The notes beneath the pieces are model-generated. The model was given only the letters and a program-made list of their open reading frames with translations, had not been told where the DNA came from and did not search any database. From positions 425,179-489,178 of the forward strand of contig CAACVI010000001.1 in the NCBI GenBank assembly GCA_900659855.1: a stretch of 64,000 nucleotides of DNA. The letters are read 5' to 3'. The first letter of the stretch is position 1. Every line of letters starts with the position of its first letter. This document shows, one piece after another, positions 1-10,900 of this stretch. This DNA is from Candidatus Desulfarcum epimagneticum. Lineage in GTDB: Bacteria; Desulfobacterota; Desulfobacteria; Desulfobacterales; CR-1. The position numbers and the translations under genes were made by a program.

Positions 1-190
1 GCATGGGGCACACGCCGCCCCGGACCCCTTCAAGGCTGTTTAGAACGCCCCGGTAAAATCCGTCGATCACCAGGGAATGAACGTTCGTTTCCTTGCCCGC
101 CCGCTCACGCGGCGCTTCAAAATGGGCGCAGGAAACCAGGCACAGGGCCGCCGCAAGCGCCGGAAAAAAAAGGGAGACGCGCTTTTTCAC
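1..190 (-). CDS. Lipoprotein, N-terminal part only (runs off window)
   Basis: The reverse strand from a GTG at 190 to the window edge reads 63 codons without a stop. The N-terminus is a lipoprotein signal peptide: MKKR, a hydrophobic stretch, then the lipobox LVSC, with the lipidated cysteine at residue 21. The GTG overlaps the TGA of the upstream RACo-like gene (GTGA), so the two are probably translationally coupled. The visible mature part, VIDGFYRGVLNSLEGVRGG then VCPM, faintly resembles the start of YidD-type membrane insertion factors, but too little is present to assign a function. Start and lipobox are seen directly; the family guess is weak. Confidence 0.6.
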   Translation of the reverse strand, partial: MKKRVSLFFPALAAALCLVSCAHFEAPRERAGKETNVHSLVIDGFYRGVLNSLEGVRGGVCPM

Positions 191-1746
191 GCCCGCTCCG
201 ACACCGATGGAAACAGGGACCGGTCCGTGTGGGGGAGAAACCGGGCCGCTGAAAACCGGTTCATGAAGTCCTGGTTGACGTTAAGCTCCATGTAGGCGAT
301 GGAGTCCCGTATGGCGTCGATTTCCTCAAGGGCGTCATGGGACTTCAGGGCCAGGGCCGCCCCGCCCAGGGAGCTGTTTCCGATGGCCTGGTATCTTTCA
401 AGGGGCAGGTCCGGAATCATGCCGATGGAAATGGCCGACTGGGGGTTGATGAAGACCCCGAAGGCCCCGGCCACAAAAAAAGTCTCCAGCTCCGAAAGCC
501 CCACCCCCACCGTGTGGGAGAGGGTTTCCAGGATGGTGTGCATGGCGGCCTTGGACCGGATGAGGCTGTCAAGGTCCGCCTGGGTGATGAAAAGCGCCTT
601 CCCGGTCCCGGATTCTTCGGCCGACGCCACGACAAAACGTGGGACGCCGTCCTTTTCCTGAAGGCGGTTTTTGCATTTTTCTTTCCGGAATTTTCCCTGG
701 ATGTCGATTTTTCCGCTCAGGAAAAGACCGGCCGCCAGATCGATGAGGCCCGAGCCGCATATCCCTTCGGGCTTCAGGTCTCCGATGGTGTGAAGGGTCA
801 AATCGCCATGGCCCGGCGGCGCGTCCGGGTCGATCCGAACATGGTCGATGACGCCCGGGCCCGCCGCCATGCCCATTCGGGTCACCCCGCCCTCCAGGGC
901 CGGGCCGGCGGCCCCGGCGCAGGCCATGAGCCATTCCCGGTTTCCCATGACCACCTCGGCGTTGGTGCCGATGTCCACCAGGATGGCGGGTTTTTCCCGC
1001 CGGGCCAGCCCGGAGAACAGAATTCCGGCGATGAGGTCCCCTCCGAAATAGCTGCCGATATTGGGAAAAATCAGACACCGGGCCGATTCGTTGATTTGGA
1101 TTCCCAGGTCCCGGGCCATGAGCGTCTCCGGGCGGTTGATGACCGGGATGTAGGGCTCCCGGATGATCCAGCGGGGGTCCAGGCCCATGAAAAAATGGGT
1201 CATGACGGTGTTTCCGGCCACGGCCACCATGTGAACGCCGTCCGGGTTCGCGCCGGCCATGCGGCAGATTTCCACGATTTTTTCGTTCAGGCGCTCGATG
1301 AGCATGGCCTTCATCTGCTTGAGCCCGTCGTCGCGGCCCGCGAAGTGAATACGGGTCAGCACGTCCGCGCCCGTCCCGGCCTGGGGATTGCCGAAGGAGA
1401 TTTCCGCCAGATCGGTTTGTTTGTCCATATCCGTCAGGCGCATGGAGATCATGGTGGTGCCCAGATCCACGGCCAGCCCCGTCGAGGGGGAGGGGTCGCC
1501 GGCGGCTTTCACCCCGGCCACCGTCCAGCGCCGGCGGTCTTTGACCATGACGCATTGGATTTCATGGCCGCCCCGCCGCAAAAGATCCGGCAGGCGCTTT
1601 AAAACGGGAAGGCCGATTTCCACAGCGTCGGTCTCCAGCTCTTTTTTCAGCGCGGCCGCCAGGCGGTCCCCGTCCGCCGTGTTGTCCTCAAGGGACGGAG
1701 GGGTCAGGCGAATGACTCGGGTCCGTTTTTGTTTGTTATTCAGCAT
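187..1746 (-). CDS. RACo-like ASKHA-fold protein (DUF4445), no [2Fe-2S] domain
   Basis: A 519-residue protein of the family that includes the reductive activators of corrinoid proteins (RACo). The actin/Hsp70-like ATPase signatures are visible: AVDLGTTMISMRL, VAVAGNTVMTHFFMG, LVDIGTNAEVVMG, GICGSGLIDLAAG and a C-terminal VAGAFGVFINP. Characterised activators start with a [2Fe-2S] ferredoxin domain. Here the roughly 100 residues before the ATPase core hold one cysteine and no cluster motif, so any electron must come from a partner. The ATG at 1746 was preferred over upstream starts because it lies 2 bases past the radical SAM stop and begins right before conserved-looking sequence. It is third in an operon with UDP-glucose dehydrogenase and a radical SAM protein. 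No methyltransferase or corrinoid protein is nearby, so the substrate is open. Confidence 0.8.
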   Translation of the reverse strand: MLNNKQKRTRVIRLTPPSLEDNTADGDRLAAALKKELETDAVEIGLPVLKRLPDLLRRGGHEIQCVMVKDRRRWTVAGVKAAGDPSPSTGLAVDLGTTMISMRLTDMDKQTDLAEISFGNPQAGTGADVLTRIHFAGRDDGLKQMKAMLIERLNEKIVEICRMAGANPDGVHMVAVAGNTVMTHFFMGLDPRWIIREPYIPVINRPETLMARDLGIQINESARCLIFPNIGSYFGGDLIAGILFSGLARREKPAILVDIGTNAEVVMGNREWLMACAGAAGPALEGGVTRMGMAAGPGVIDHVRIDPDAPPGHGDLTLHTIGDLKPEGICGSGLIDLAAGLFLSGKIDIQGKFRKEKCKNRLQEKDGVPRFVVASAEESGTGKALFITQADLDSLIRSKAAMHTILETLSHTVGVGLSELETFFVAGAFGVFINPQSAISIGMIPDLPLERYQAIGNSSLGGAALALKSHDALEEIDAIRDSIAYMELNVNQDFMNRFSAARFLPHTDRSLFPSVSERA

Positions 1747-1748
1747 GT

Positions 1749-3062
1749 TCAGGCTCCGAATTTTTCTTTGGGAGGGTTGAAATAACCGTATTTGATTTTG
1801 GGAAATTGTTTTTTGATATGCGCAAGGGCGTGTTTCATTCCCGCCGGCCTCTCGTCCACGGGGTTTTCGGACCCAAGGGCGCGGCGCATCAGGGCCGGGT
1901 ATCGCCCGGGGTCGAAATTCAGGTTTCGCCACTGGATCATGTGGACGGGAAGGCGGCGGATGAATGAGGCCAGGGCGTTGATTTCCCCGGGCGTGTCGGT
2001 GAAGCCCGGACAGTTGAGATAGTTGATGGACACAAATTTTTTTTGGGCCAAAGCCAGGGCGATGGTGTCCTCCACGTCCGAAAACGTGTAATCAACCGGC
2101 CGGAAATAGGCGTGGTAACAGGCCGGGCGGACGCTGTTCATACTGGCCCGCATGCTGTCCAGGCCCGCGTCAAAAAGCCGGGCCGCCTCTTGGGGCCGGC
2201 TGGCGTTGGTGTTTAAATGGATGGTTCCCCGGCGGGTTTGGGACCGGATCAGCCGGATGGCCCTCTCGATGACATCGGCGTCCATGAGGGGCTCTCCCTC
2301 GCATCCCTGGCCGAAACTCACAACGGCGCGCCGGACGTTTTGGATGTGGGACAGCGCCACCTCGGCGATGTCTTCGGGGGAGGGGGTGAAGGAAATGCGC
2401 TCCTGGCCGCATTTGATCCGGCCCGGGCCCTGGAGGGAAATGCACCCCAGGCATCTGGCGTCGCAGGTCCGGGAAAGGGGCAGGGGGGCCTCAAAGCGTT
2501 TGAGGAAAAAGTTTTTTCCGGCCGGGCATCCGTGCTCCAGGGCGCAGGACTCAAGATGTTTCCTCAGGCGGTTTTTCGGCATTTTCCGTCTCATTTCCCG
2601 GATGCCGGCCACGACTTTTTCCCGGGCCATGAAGCGCAGGTCCTGGCGTTTTTCCCGGTCCACGCACAGGGCGGCGGTGTGAAATCCCCCGTTTCGCCAT
2701 CCCGCGGCGGCGTATGAAAAAAGGGGAAGCTCACAGGCGCCGGGGGCTTCCTCAAAGGCGCAGGCCAGGCGGGCCACATAGCCGGGGGAGTTGAACGCCG
2801 CCACCGGGAATATTTTTTCCCCGGGGCGCCGGGGGTCCTCGTTAAGGGTTTGGAAAATCCCTTTTTCAAGATGATACAAAACCGGGAGGCGGTCCGGCAG
2901 AAACATCAGCTCCCCGCCCCGGGGCATGGGGATGGCGTTGTCCGAAGTCAAGACGGCCCATGATTCCCCGGCCATTCCGACTGCGGCGTATCCCTCCAGC
3001 TCGAAAATTTCGCCGGCGCCGTCCGCCACAAGGGCCGCCGCCGGACGGGCGCGTTTTTTCAT
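1749..3062 (-). CDS. Radical SAM domain protein
   Basis: A 437-residue protein with a central radical SAM domain. The cluster motif CDARCLGC (Cys200, Cys204, Cys207) binds the [4Fe-4S] that cleaves S-adenosylmethionine, and an FGQGCEGEP stretch follows in the SAM-binding region. Other cysteines near residues 100-180 (including ESCALEHGC just upstream) could hold something else but form no clear second cluster motif. The first ~190 residues form an N-terminal domain I do not recognise. The start ATGA overlaps the stop of UDP-glucose dehydrogenase, and the RACo-like ATPase follows after 2 bases, so the three are co-translated. The fold is secure; the reaction is unknown. Confidence 0.8.
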   Translation of the reverse strand: MKKRARPAAALVADGAGEIFELEGYAAVGMAGESWAVLTSDNAIPMPRGGELMFLPDRLPVLYHLEKGIFQTLNEDPRRPGEKIFPVAAFNSPGYVARLACAFEEAPGACELPLFSYAAAGWRNGGFHTAALCVDREKRQDLRFMAREKVVAGIREMRRKMPKNRLRKHLESCALEHGCPAGKNFFLKRFEAPLPLSRTCDARCLGCISLQGPGRIKCGQERISFTPSPEDIAEVALSHIQNVRRAVVSFGQGCEGEPLMDADVIERAIRLIRSQTRRGTIHLNTNASRPQEAARLFDAGLDSMRASMNSVRPACYHAYFRPVDYTFSDVEDTIALALAQKKFVSINYLNCPGFTDTPGEINALASFIRRLPVHMIQWRNLNFDPGRYPALMRRALGSENPVDERPAGMKHALAHIKKQFPKIKYGYFNPPKEKFGA

Positions 3063-4444
3063 GAGAAATGGGAAAGGGCGGGTCTGCCCGTGGGAAACAC
3101 GTTAAAACCCATGTCGTAAAGCGCCCGGTGGTCCGCGATGTTTCGGCCGTCAAAGAAAAAGGCCGGTTTTTCCATGGACTCAAATATTTTCTTGTAATCC
3201 AAGACCCGATACATATCCCATTCCGTGAGAAGGGCGATGGCCGAGGCCCCCTTCGCGGCCTCCATGGGATCTTCCACATAGCGGATGTCCCCGTCCACGT
3301 CCTTGAGGTCGTTTTGGGCGTTTTCCAGCGCCCGGGGATCGCTGATGACCACCCGCGCCTTTTCCTCCGCCAGTTTTTTCACCACCGCGATGGCCGGCGC
3401 CTGACGGGTGTCGCCGGTGTCGGCCTTGAAGGCGAAGCCCAGAACGCAGATTTTCTTCCCGGCCAGGGTGTTGAACATGGCGTTCAGCATTTTGGTCACG
3501 AAACGGTCTTTCTGGACCTCGTTCATGGACACCACGCTCTCCCAGTAGTCGGCCGCGTCATCAAGGCCGTGATGGCGGCACAGGTAAACCAGGCTTAATA
3601 TGTCCTTTTTAAAGCACGATCCCCCGAAACCCACACTGGCGTTTAAAAATTTGTCCCCGATCCGGCTGTCTTTGCCGATGACGGCCGCCACATGGGCCAC
3701 ATCGGCGCCTGTTTCTTCGCAGAACTGGGAGATGGCGTTGATGGAGGAGATTCTTTGGGCCAGAAAGGCGTTGGAGGCCAGCTTTGAAAGCTCGCTGCTC
3801 CACACGTCCACCGTGAGGATGCGGTCCCGGGGCATCCACTGGGCGTAGACGTCCGCCAGCTCATTCATGGCCTTTAAGCCCTCCGGGGTCCGGCGGGACC
3901 CGATGACGATTCGGTCCGGATTTTCCAGGTCCCGCATGGCCGTGCCCTCGGCCAGGAATTCGGGGTTGGACAGCACGTCGAATCGGATTCCCCGGTTTCC
4001 CGAGGACAGGATTCTCTCCATGGCCTGGGCCGTTCTCACGGGAATGGTGCTTTTTTCCACGATGATCTTGGGGGATCGGGCGGTTTCGCGAATCCGGCGC
4101 GCCGTCGCCTCCCAGTATCGCAGATCAGGCGCCATGCCCGCGCCCTGGCCGTATGATTTGGTGGGGGTGTTGACGCTGACGAATATGATGTCGGCGTCCT
4201 CAATGCCTTTGTCGATATCGGCGCTGAAAAAAAGGTTCCGGCCCCGGGCCTTTTGGACGATTTCGTCCAGGCCGGGCTCGTAAATGGGGAGGCGGTCGGA
4301 ATTCCACTGGTCGATTTTTTTCCGGTTGATGTCCACCACCGTGACTTTGTGCATGGGGCATTTGAAGGCGATCATGGCCATGGTGGGCCCGCCCACGTAG
4401 CCGGCCCCGATGCAAAGAATGTGTGTTTTAAATTTTTTTCCCAT
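3059..4444 (-). CDS. ugd: UDP-glucose 6-dehydrogenase, animal/plant-like type
   Basis: Oxidises UDP-glucose to UDP-glucuronate with two NAD+, a cytosolic step feeding polysaccharide and envelope sugar synthesis. At 461 residues it carries the N-terminal Rossmann motif CIGAGYVGGPT, the region YEPGLDEIVQKARGRNLFFS, the VNTPTK motif and the catalytic cysteine at residue 277 in GFGGSCFKKD. These motifs follow the animal/plant enzyme (GAGYVGGPT, YEPGL) more closely than the usual short bacterial Ugd. It heads the minus-strand operon with the radical SAM and RACo-like genes, with a 4-base ATGA overlap. The enzyme call is secure; its link to those two neighbours is unexplained. Confidence 0.93.
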   Translation of the reverse strand: MGKKFKTHILCIGAGYVGGPTMAMIAFKCPMHKVTVVDINRKKIDQWNSDRLPIYEPGLDEIVQKARGRNLFFSADIDKGIEDADIIFVSVNTPTKSYGQGAGMAPDLRYWEATARRIRETARSPKIIVEKSTIPVRTAQAMERILSSGNRGIRFDVLSNPEFLAEGTAMRDLENPDRIVIGSRRTPEGLKAMNELADVYAQWMPRDRILTVDVWSSELSKLASNAFLAQRISSINAISQFCEETGADVAHVAAVIGKDSRIGDKFLNASVGFGGSCFKKDILSLVYLCRHHGLDDAADYWESVVSMNEVQKDRFVTKMLNAMFNTLAGKKICVLGFAFKADTGDTRQAPAIAVVKKLAEEKARVVISDPRALENAQNDLKDVDGDIRYVEDPMEAAKGASAIALLTEWDMYRVLDYKKIFESMEKPAFFFDGRNIADHRALYDMGFNVFPTGRPALSHFS

Positions 4445-4477
4445 CAGTCTCCATTTCGATTGGCTCCGGGGCGGCTT

Positions 4478-4981
4478 TCAAAGGGCCCCCTCCATTTCCA
4501 GCATGGCCTGTTTGAGTTTGGGGCCGCCCCCGTAATGGCCGATGGACCCGTCGCTTTTAATGACCCGGTGGCAGGGAATCAAAACCGGGAAGGGGTTTTT
4601 GGCCATGACGTTTCCCGCAAAACGACAGGCCCCGGCGCGCCCGGCGGCCTCGGCCACCTCTTTGTATGACCGGGTTTTTCCATAGGGAATCTCGGCGGTT
4701 TTAAGCAAAACCCTTTGCTCAAGATCGGTGAGATCGGACAGCGGGGTCCATTCCCATGGAATTTCGATCGGCTTTCCATTGAAGTAATTCTGAAGGCGCG
4801 GGACCATCATGTCCGCGTTTTTGTGACGCCCGGTCTTTCCCCACAGGGCCTTGCCGGCCTGGCGCAAAAGGGTCCGGCGGTCCGGCCGGGGCAGGATGAC
4901 CCGGACCAGGGCAAAGGGATTTTCCTTAAATATCAATCCAGCCGGTCCGAAGCGTGTCTTAAAAATGACATTCAGATTCAT
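4478..4981 (-). CDS. ogt: Methylated-DNA--protein-cysteine methyltransferase
   Basis: A suicide repair protein that moves the alkyl group from O6-alkylguanine in DNA to its own cysteine. The 167-residue protein has the hallmark IPCHRVI with the acceptor Cys137, preceded by the helix-turn-helix-like segment around GKTRSYKEVAEAAG and followed by GSIGHYGGG. There is no Ada-type N-terminal zinc domain, so this is the Ogt/MGMT form. It lies 33 bases downstream of, and probably independent from, the ferredoxin side; the next gene on the same strand is UDP-glucose dehydrogenase. Confidence 0.92.
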   Translation of the reverse strand: MNLNVIFKTRFGPAGLIFKENPFALVRVILPRPDRRTLLRQAGKALWGKTGRHKNADMMVPRLQNYFNGKPIEIPWEWTPLSDLTDLEQRVLLKTAEIPYGKTRSYKEVAEAAGRAGACRFAGNVMAKNPFPVLIPCHRVIKSDGSIGHYGGGPKLKQAMLEMEGAL

Positions 4982-5082
4982 ATTTTGACCTTTTGGTTTT
5001 TTTGAGGGGAGCGGGGGCGGGCGGGGCGGGGGAGGGTCCCCGGCTTTGAGGGGTCAAAGCCGGGGACAAGCGAAAAGAAAGA

Positions 5083-5271
5083 TTATATTTCTTCCACTGT
5101 TATGGCGTCTTCCTCACAAACCTCAACGCAGGTTTCGCAGCCCAGGCATTCCTCTTCGTTAACGATTTTGGATTTCTCATCCTCCATCTCGAAAACGTCC
5201 ACCGGGCAGTTGTCCACGCATTCTTCGCAACCCACGCATTTTTCTTCGTTTACTTCCGGTTTAAAACCCAT
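5083..5271 (-). CDS. 2[4Fe-4S] ferredoxin
   Basis: A small acidic electron carrier of 62 residues. Two complete CxxCxxCxxxC motifs are seen: Cys12, 15, 18, 22 and Cys42, 45, 48, 52. Both are intact, so two [4Fe-4S] clusters are expected. The second motif is followed by glutamates rather than the usual proline after the last cysteine. A strong ribosome-binding site (AAAGGAG) sits just before the ATG. A promoter-like element lies about 60 bases upstream, so it is probably expressed alone. Likely partners in an anaerobe are oxidoreductases and radical enzymes, but none is adjacent. Confidence 0.93.
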   Translation of the reverse strand: MGFKPEVNEEKCVGCEECVDNCPVDVFEMEDEKSKIVNEEECLGCETCVEVCEEDAITVEEI

Positions 5272-5332
5272 TTCTTATATCTCCTTTCATGTTATTGTTT
5301 GTTTCGTCCTGAAAAATCCACGACGCAAATGA

Positions 5333-5361
5333 CCCATATCCCATTTGAAATGTGGAGTCAA
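5333..5361 (-). promoter_or_regulatory. Candidate sigma70 promoter for the ferredoxin gene
   Basis: On the minus strand TTGACT (5361-5356) and TATGGG (5338-5333) are separated by 17 bases, about 60 bases before the ferredoxin start. The -35 is good and the -10 poor. Inferred from sequence only. Confidence 0.4.
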
Positions 5362-5391
5362 GCCCTCTTGATGGTTTTTTTGAAGTTTTTT

Positions 5392-6375
5392 TCATCCGGT
5401 TATGGCAGGGTTTGGGATGGCCCCGATGATGACACGCCGGTTTGGGTCTCGTGTTTTTTTACCCCGTCCCCCGGGGGGATGGCCGGCCAGGCGGGACAGG
5501 AAATCGCGCCGGGAGATCCCCCCTTGCGTGTAAAAAGAGATTTTAAACGGCTCTTTAACCGACGCCGGGGCTTTGCCTGAAGACAGTCCGGCAAACGCCC
5601 TTTCAAGGCGGCGGATGTTTTGTCCCGAATCCGCGGAGGAGGAAGGAACGGGCCAGTCAAAGGCCGGCTCAAAGCCGGGGACGCGCTCCATGACATGGGC
5701 CAGGATCTCCTGACCCGCGGTGACGAAAATCCCGGGCGGGTTTTCGTCCAGCCGGGCCAGCCGGGCCCAGGCCAAAAGTCTTTGGGGGATCATGGGGAAA
5801 CCGGGCGGGTCTTCGGGAAGCGGCGCGCCCCCGGGGCCGATGCCCGCCGCCGGGCGACCTTTGCCGTGCGAGGATAAAAAGCGCGTTTCTTTTTGTTTGA
5901 AGGAGGCCATTTTTCGGCGGCTTTCCGCCTCGTCCGTGTCAAAGGCCTGGGCCAGGCATAAAAAAAGCCGGGCGTTGAAAAGCGTCTGTTTGTCGCCCCG
6001 GGCGTTTTTTTCGTCCGGTTTCCCGGTTTCCGGGTTTCGGGCCGCCGCCAGGACATGGCCCCGGATTTGCCGGGCCGACTCTTTTTGGACAAACGGCGCC
6101 CCGGGGTTTTCCTGCCGGGCCCGGATGCGGGACAGGGAGTGGGCGCTTTGGCCCTCCATGAGGGAAAGTCCTTCGCGCATGGCCCGGTCCAGGCGCGTGT
6201 CGTCCTCCCCGGGGGGAAGGCGCGCGTCGATTTTTCCCAGGCGCGCCGCCTCCCTCATGGATTCGGGAATCCGCCGCCCGGAGGCCGGGTACACGACGAT
6301 CTTTTCAAAACACGACAAAAGCGCCCCCATCTCAGGGTCGTGGATCTGCGTGAAAGGAAAAAAAGCCGCTTTCAT
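5392..6375 (-). CDS. Conserved-looking hypothetical protein downstream of citrate synthase
   Basis: A 327-residue protein I do not recognise. It starts MKAAFFPFTQIHDPEMG, has no signal peptide or membrane segment, and is rich in arginine, proline and charged residues. A stretch near residues 30-36 (VVYPASG) and one near the middle (RLLAWARLARL) look structured, but no catalytic motif or metal site is evident. It begins 50 bases after citrate synthase on the same strand, so the two may be co-transcribed. Base composition matches its neighbours and the frame is open throughout, supporting a real gene. No function is claimed. Confidence 0.65.
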   Translation of the reverse strand: MKAAFFPFTQIHDPEMGALLSCFEKIVVYPASGRRIPESMREAARLGKIDARLPPGEDDTRLDRAMREGLSLMEGQSAHSLSRIRARQENPGAPFVQKESARQIRGHVLAAARNPETGKPDEKNARGDKQTLFNARLFLCLAQAFDTDEAESRRKMASFKQKETRFLSSHGKGRPAAGIGPGGAPLPEDPPGFPMIPQRLLAWARLARLDENPPGIFVTAGQEILAHVMERVPGFEPAFDWPVPSSSADSGQNIRRLERAFAGLSSGKAPASVKEPFKISFYTQGGISRRDFLSRLAGHPPGGRGKKTRDPNRRVIIGAIPNPAITG

Positions 6376-6425
6376 GGCGTTGTCTCCGGTCCCATTTCCC
6401 GCCTCATTTTTTTATTGCTGGTGTT

Positions 6426-7706
<1,281 letters not shown>

Positions 7707-7985
7707 AGCGTTTCCTCTTCTTTTTAGTTGTTTGATTTTAACCCCATACCCTATCACAAACCCGCCGGTTTTTTCAAGATTTTTTTTGGGGCGCTTCGGC
7801 CCCGGTTTTTATGTTGACACGCTATGGGTTTAATTATAGGGATAAAGATCATGCCGAGACAAGCGGGGGCGTTCTTCATTCCTTTCGCCGCCCTGACATG
7901 CCCGGCTGAAGAAAAAGCGTTTCGGCGCGCGGAAAGAGCCCGCCGACATACAACTCATTTCCAATGAAACGGATTAAACGCCATC

Positions 7986-10900
7986 ATGATGCCCAGACGA
8001 CTTGAAATCGCATTGAAGCCGGATCTGTTTGACGCCGCCGGGGAAGGGGTCCGGAAAAAAGCCCTGGATTATTTCGGAATCGTTTTGGACCCGGTCCGGA
8101 CGGTGAATATCCTCACCATTGACGCGGCCTTGACCGACGACCAGTTTGAGCGGATCCGAACCGGGATTTTCACCAATCCGGTCACCCAGGTTTCTTCCTA
8201 CGCGCCCCTTCCCGTTCCCTTTGACTGGATCATCCTGACCTCCTACCGCCCCGGGGTGACGGACGCGCCGGGGAACGCGGCGGCCGAGGCCGTGGAGGCC
8301 CTTTTGAAAATCAGGCTCAAAAAAGGCGAGGCCATCTACACCTCCCGCCGCTATTGCCTTTCGGGGGACGGTCTTCGCCAAAGGGACATGGACAAAATCG
8401 CCGGGGAGCTTCTGGCCAACGACATCATTGAGCGCTGGAGCGCGCGCTCAAAAAAAGACGGGGACGAAATCATCCGGGAGCCGGAGACGGGATGGGCGGT
8501 TCCCAAGGTGATTTTAAAACGCGCGCCCGCCGTGAGGACGGTTCCGGCGGACAGCGACGACTCCCTCATGCGGGTGAGCCGGGAAAGGAACCTGGCGCTG
8601 AATCCAAACGACATCCCGGTGATCCGGGCCTATTTTTCAGATGAAAAGGTCCGGGCCGCCCGCGCCGAAGCGGGCCTTTCCGACCCCACCGACATTGAGC
8701 TGGAATACATTTCCCAGGCCAGGAGCGATCACTGCAACCACAACACGTTCCGGGGATTTTTCCGGTATTCGGAGAAAAACGGCTCTTTTTGTGAAACCAT
8801 CGACAACCTGTTTAAAACCTGCGTGGAAAGGCCCACCCTGGAGCTGAAGGCCAAAAAGCCCTGGGTGGCCTCCGTTTTATGGGACAACGCGGGCGCCGGC
8901 CGTTTCGACGACGGCCATTATTACGTCATCACCGGCGAGACCCACAATTCGCCGTCCAACATGGAGGCCTACGGGGGAGCCATCACCGGCATCGTGGGGG
9001 TTTACCGGGACCCCATGGGAACGGGAAAGGGCTCGCGCCTGATCATGGGGGCCTACGGCTACTGCGTGGGGCCGGCGGATTACGACGGCGACTTGAGGCC
9101 CCGGCTCCATCCCCGGAGGCTTCTGGACGGCGTCATCGAGGGGGTTCGGGACGGGGGGAACAAAAGCGGCGTGCCCACTCCCTTTGGCCAGGTGGTCTTC
9201 GACCCGGGCTATATGGGAAAATGCCTGGTCTTTGTGACCGCCGTGGGGATCATGCCCTCTTTGATCAAAGGAGAGCCCTCGGAGAAAAAGACGACCTCGC
9301 CCGGGGATTTTGTCATCATGTGCGGCGGAAGGGTGGGAAAGGACGGCATCCACGGGGTCACGGCCTCGTCCGAGACCTTTTCGGACAACACCCCGGCGGG
9401 CCATGTTCAGATCGGGGACCCCTACACCCAGAAAAAGATGCACGACTTTCTTTTAGAGGCCCGGGACGAGGGCCTGGTGAGCTTTATCACCGACAACGGC
9501 GGCGGCGGCCTTTCGTCGTCCGTGGGAGAGTCGGCCCTTTTTTCCAACGGCTGCGAGATTGATCTGGAAAAAGTCCCCCTGAAATACGAGGGCCTGGACC
9601 AGTGGGAGATATGGGTCTCCGAATCCCAGGAGCGCATGACCGTGGCCGTGGCGCCGGACCATCTGGAGCGTTTCATGGCCCTTTCCCAAAAGCACGCGGT
9701 GGAAAGCTCGGTCATCGGCGTTTACACCGACTCCGGAAAGCTGCGTATCAAATACAACGGACAGACCTGCGCCTGCGTGGATCTGGATTTTCTGTCATCG
9801 GGTTTTCCCCAGTGGGAATTCGACGCGGAATGGATCTCTCCCCGGGACCGGGGCATGGTCGAGCCGGTTTTGTCCGAGCCGAAAAATTACAGGAATCTGC
9901 TCACGGACATGCTGTCAGGCCCCAACATATGCTCCCGGGAGTGGATCGCCCGGCAGTACGACCATGAGGTCCAGGGAGCCAGCGTCTTAAAGCCCCTGAC
10001 GGGAAAGGATCGGGACATCCCCGGCGACGCCGCCGTGATCCGTCCCATTCCGGATTCCTCGAAGGGGATCGCCTTTTCCCAGGCGCTTTTGCCCTTTTAT
10101 TCGGAAATTGACGCCTACCACATGACCGCGTGCGTCATGGATGAGGCGCTCAGGAGGCTTCTGGCCGTGGGCGGCGATCCGGACCATGTGGGAGGGGTGG
10201 ACAATTTCTGCTGGCCGGACATCGCCTTTGATCCTGTGAAAAATCCCGACGGGACATTCAAGGCCGCCCAGCTGGTCCGGTCGTGCCGGGCGCTCGCGGA
10301 CATGTGCCGGGCCTTTGAGATTCCCCTTTTGTCGGGAAAAGACAGCATGTATGTGGACGGCCACCTCAAGGGCCGCTATGGGGAAACCCGCAAGGTGTCG
10401 GCCCTTTGCACCCTCCAGTTTTCCGGAATCTCGGTTCTGGACGATGTGACCCGATGCGTGTCCATGGATTTTAAAATGCCCGGCGATGTCATTTACGCGG
10501 TCGGGACCGTTCGAAACGAGCTGGGGGCCTCTGAATATTACCAGCGTCTGGGCCACACCGGGCTCAACGTCCCCCAGGTCCGTCCCGAGGCGTTTATTCC
10601 CCTTTACCGGGCCGTTTCTCTGGCCATCCAAAGGGGTCTTGCGGCCTCGGTCCACGGGATTTACCGGGGCGGCTTCGGCGTTCACCTGGCTTTGTCGGCC
10701 ATGGGGGGAAACCTGGGGGCCGATGTGGACTTGTCCCGCCTGACCCGGGACATGGACGCCGCCTTTGAAAGAAACGACGTCCTTCTTTTTTCAGAATCGC
10801 CGGGGCGTTTTATTTTGACGGCGGATAAAAAAAACGCGGCGGATCTGGAGGAAATATTCCAGGGCCTGCCCTTCGCCGCCGCGGGGTCTGTGAAGGAAAA

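Noticed and set aside
337-1602. Long plus-strand frame opposite the RACo-like gene
   Set aside because: It is an antisense shadow rich in Gly, His, Pro and Arg, typical of GC-rich DNA; the opposite strand has clear family motifs.
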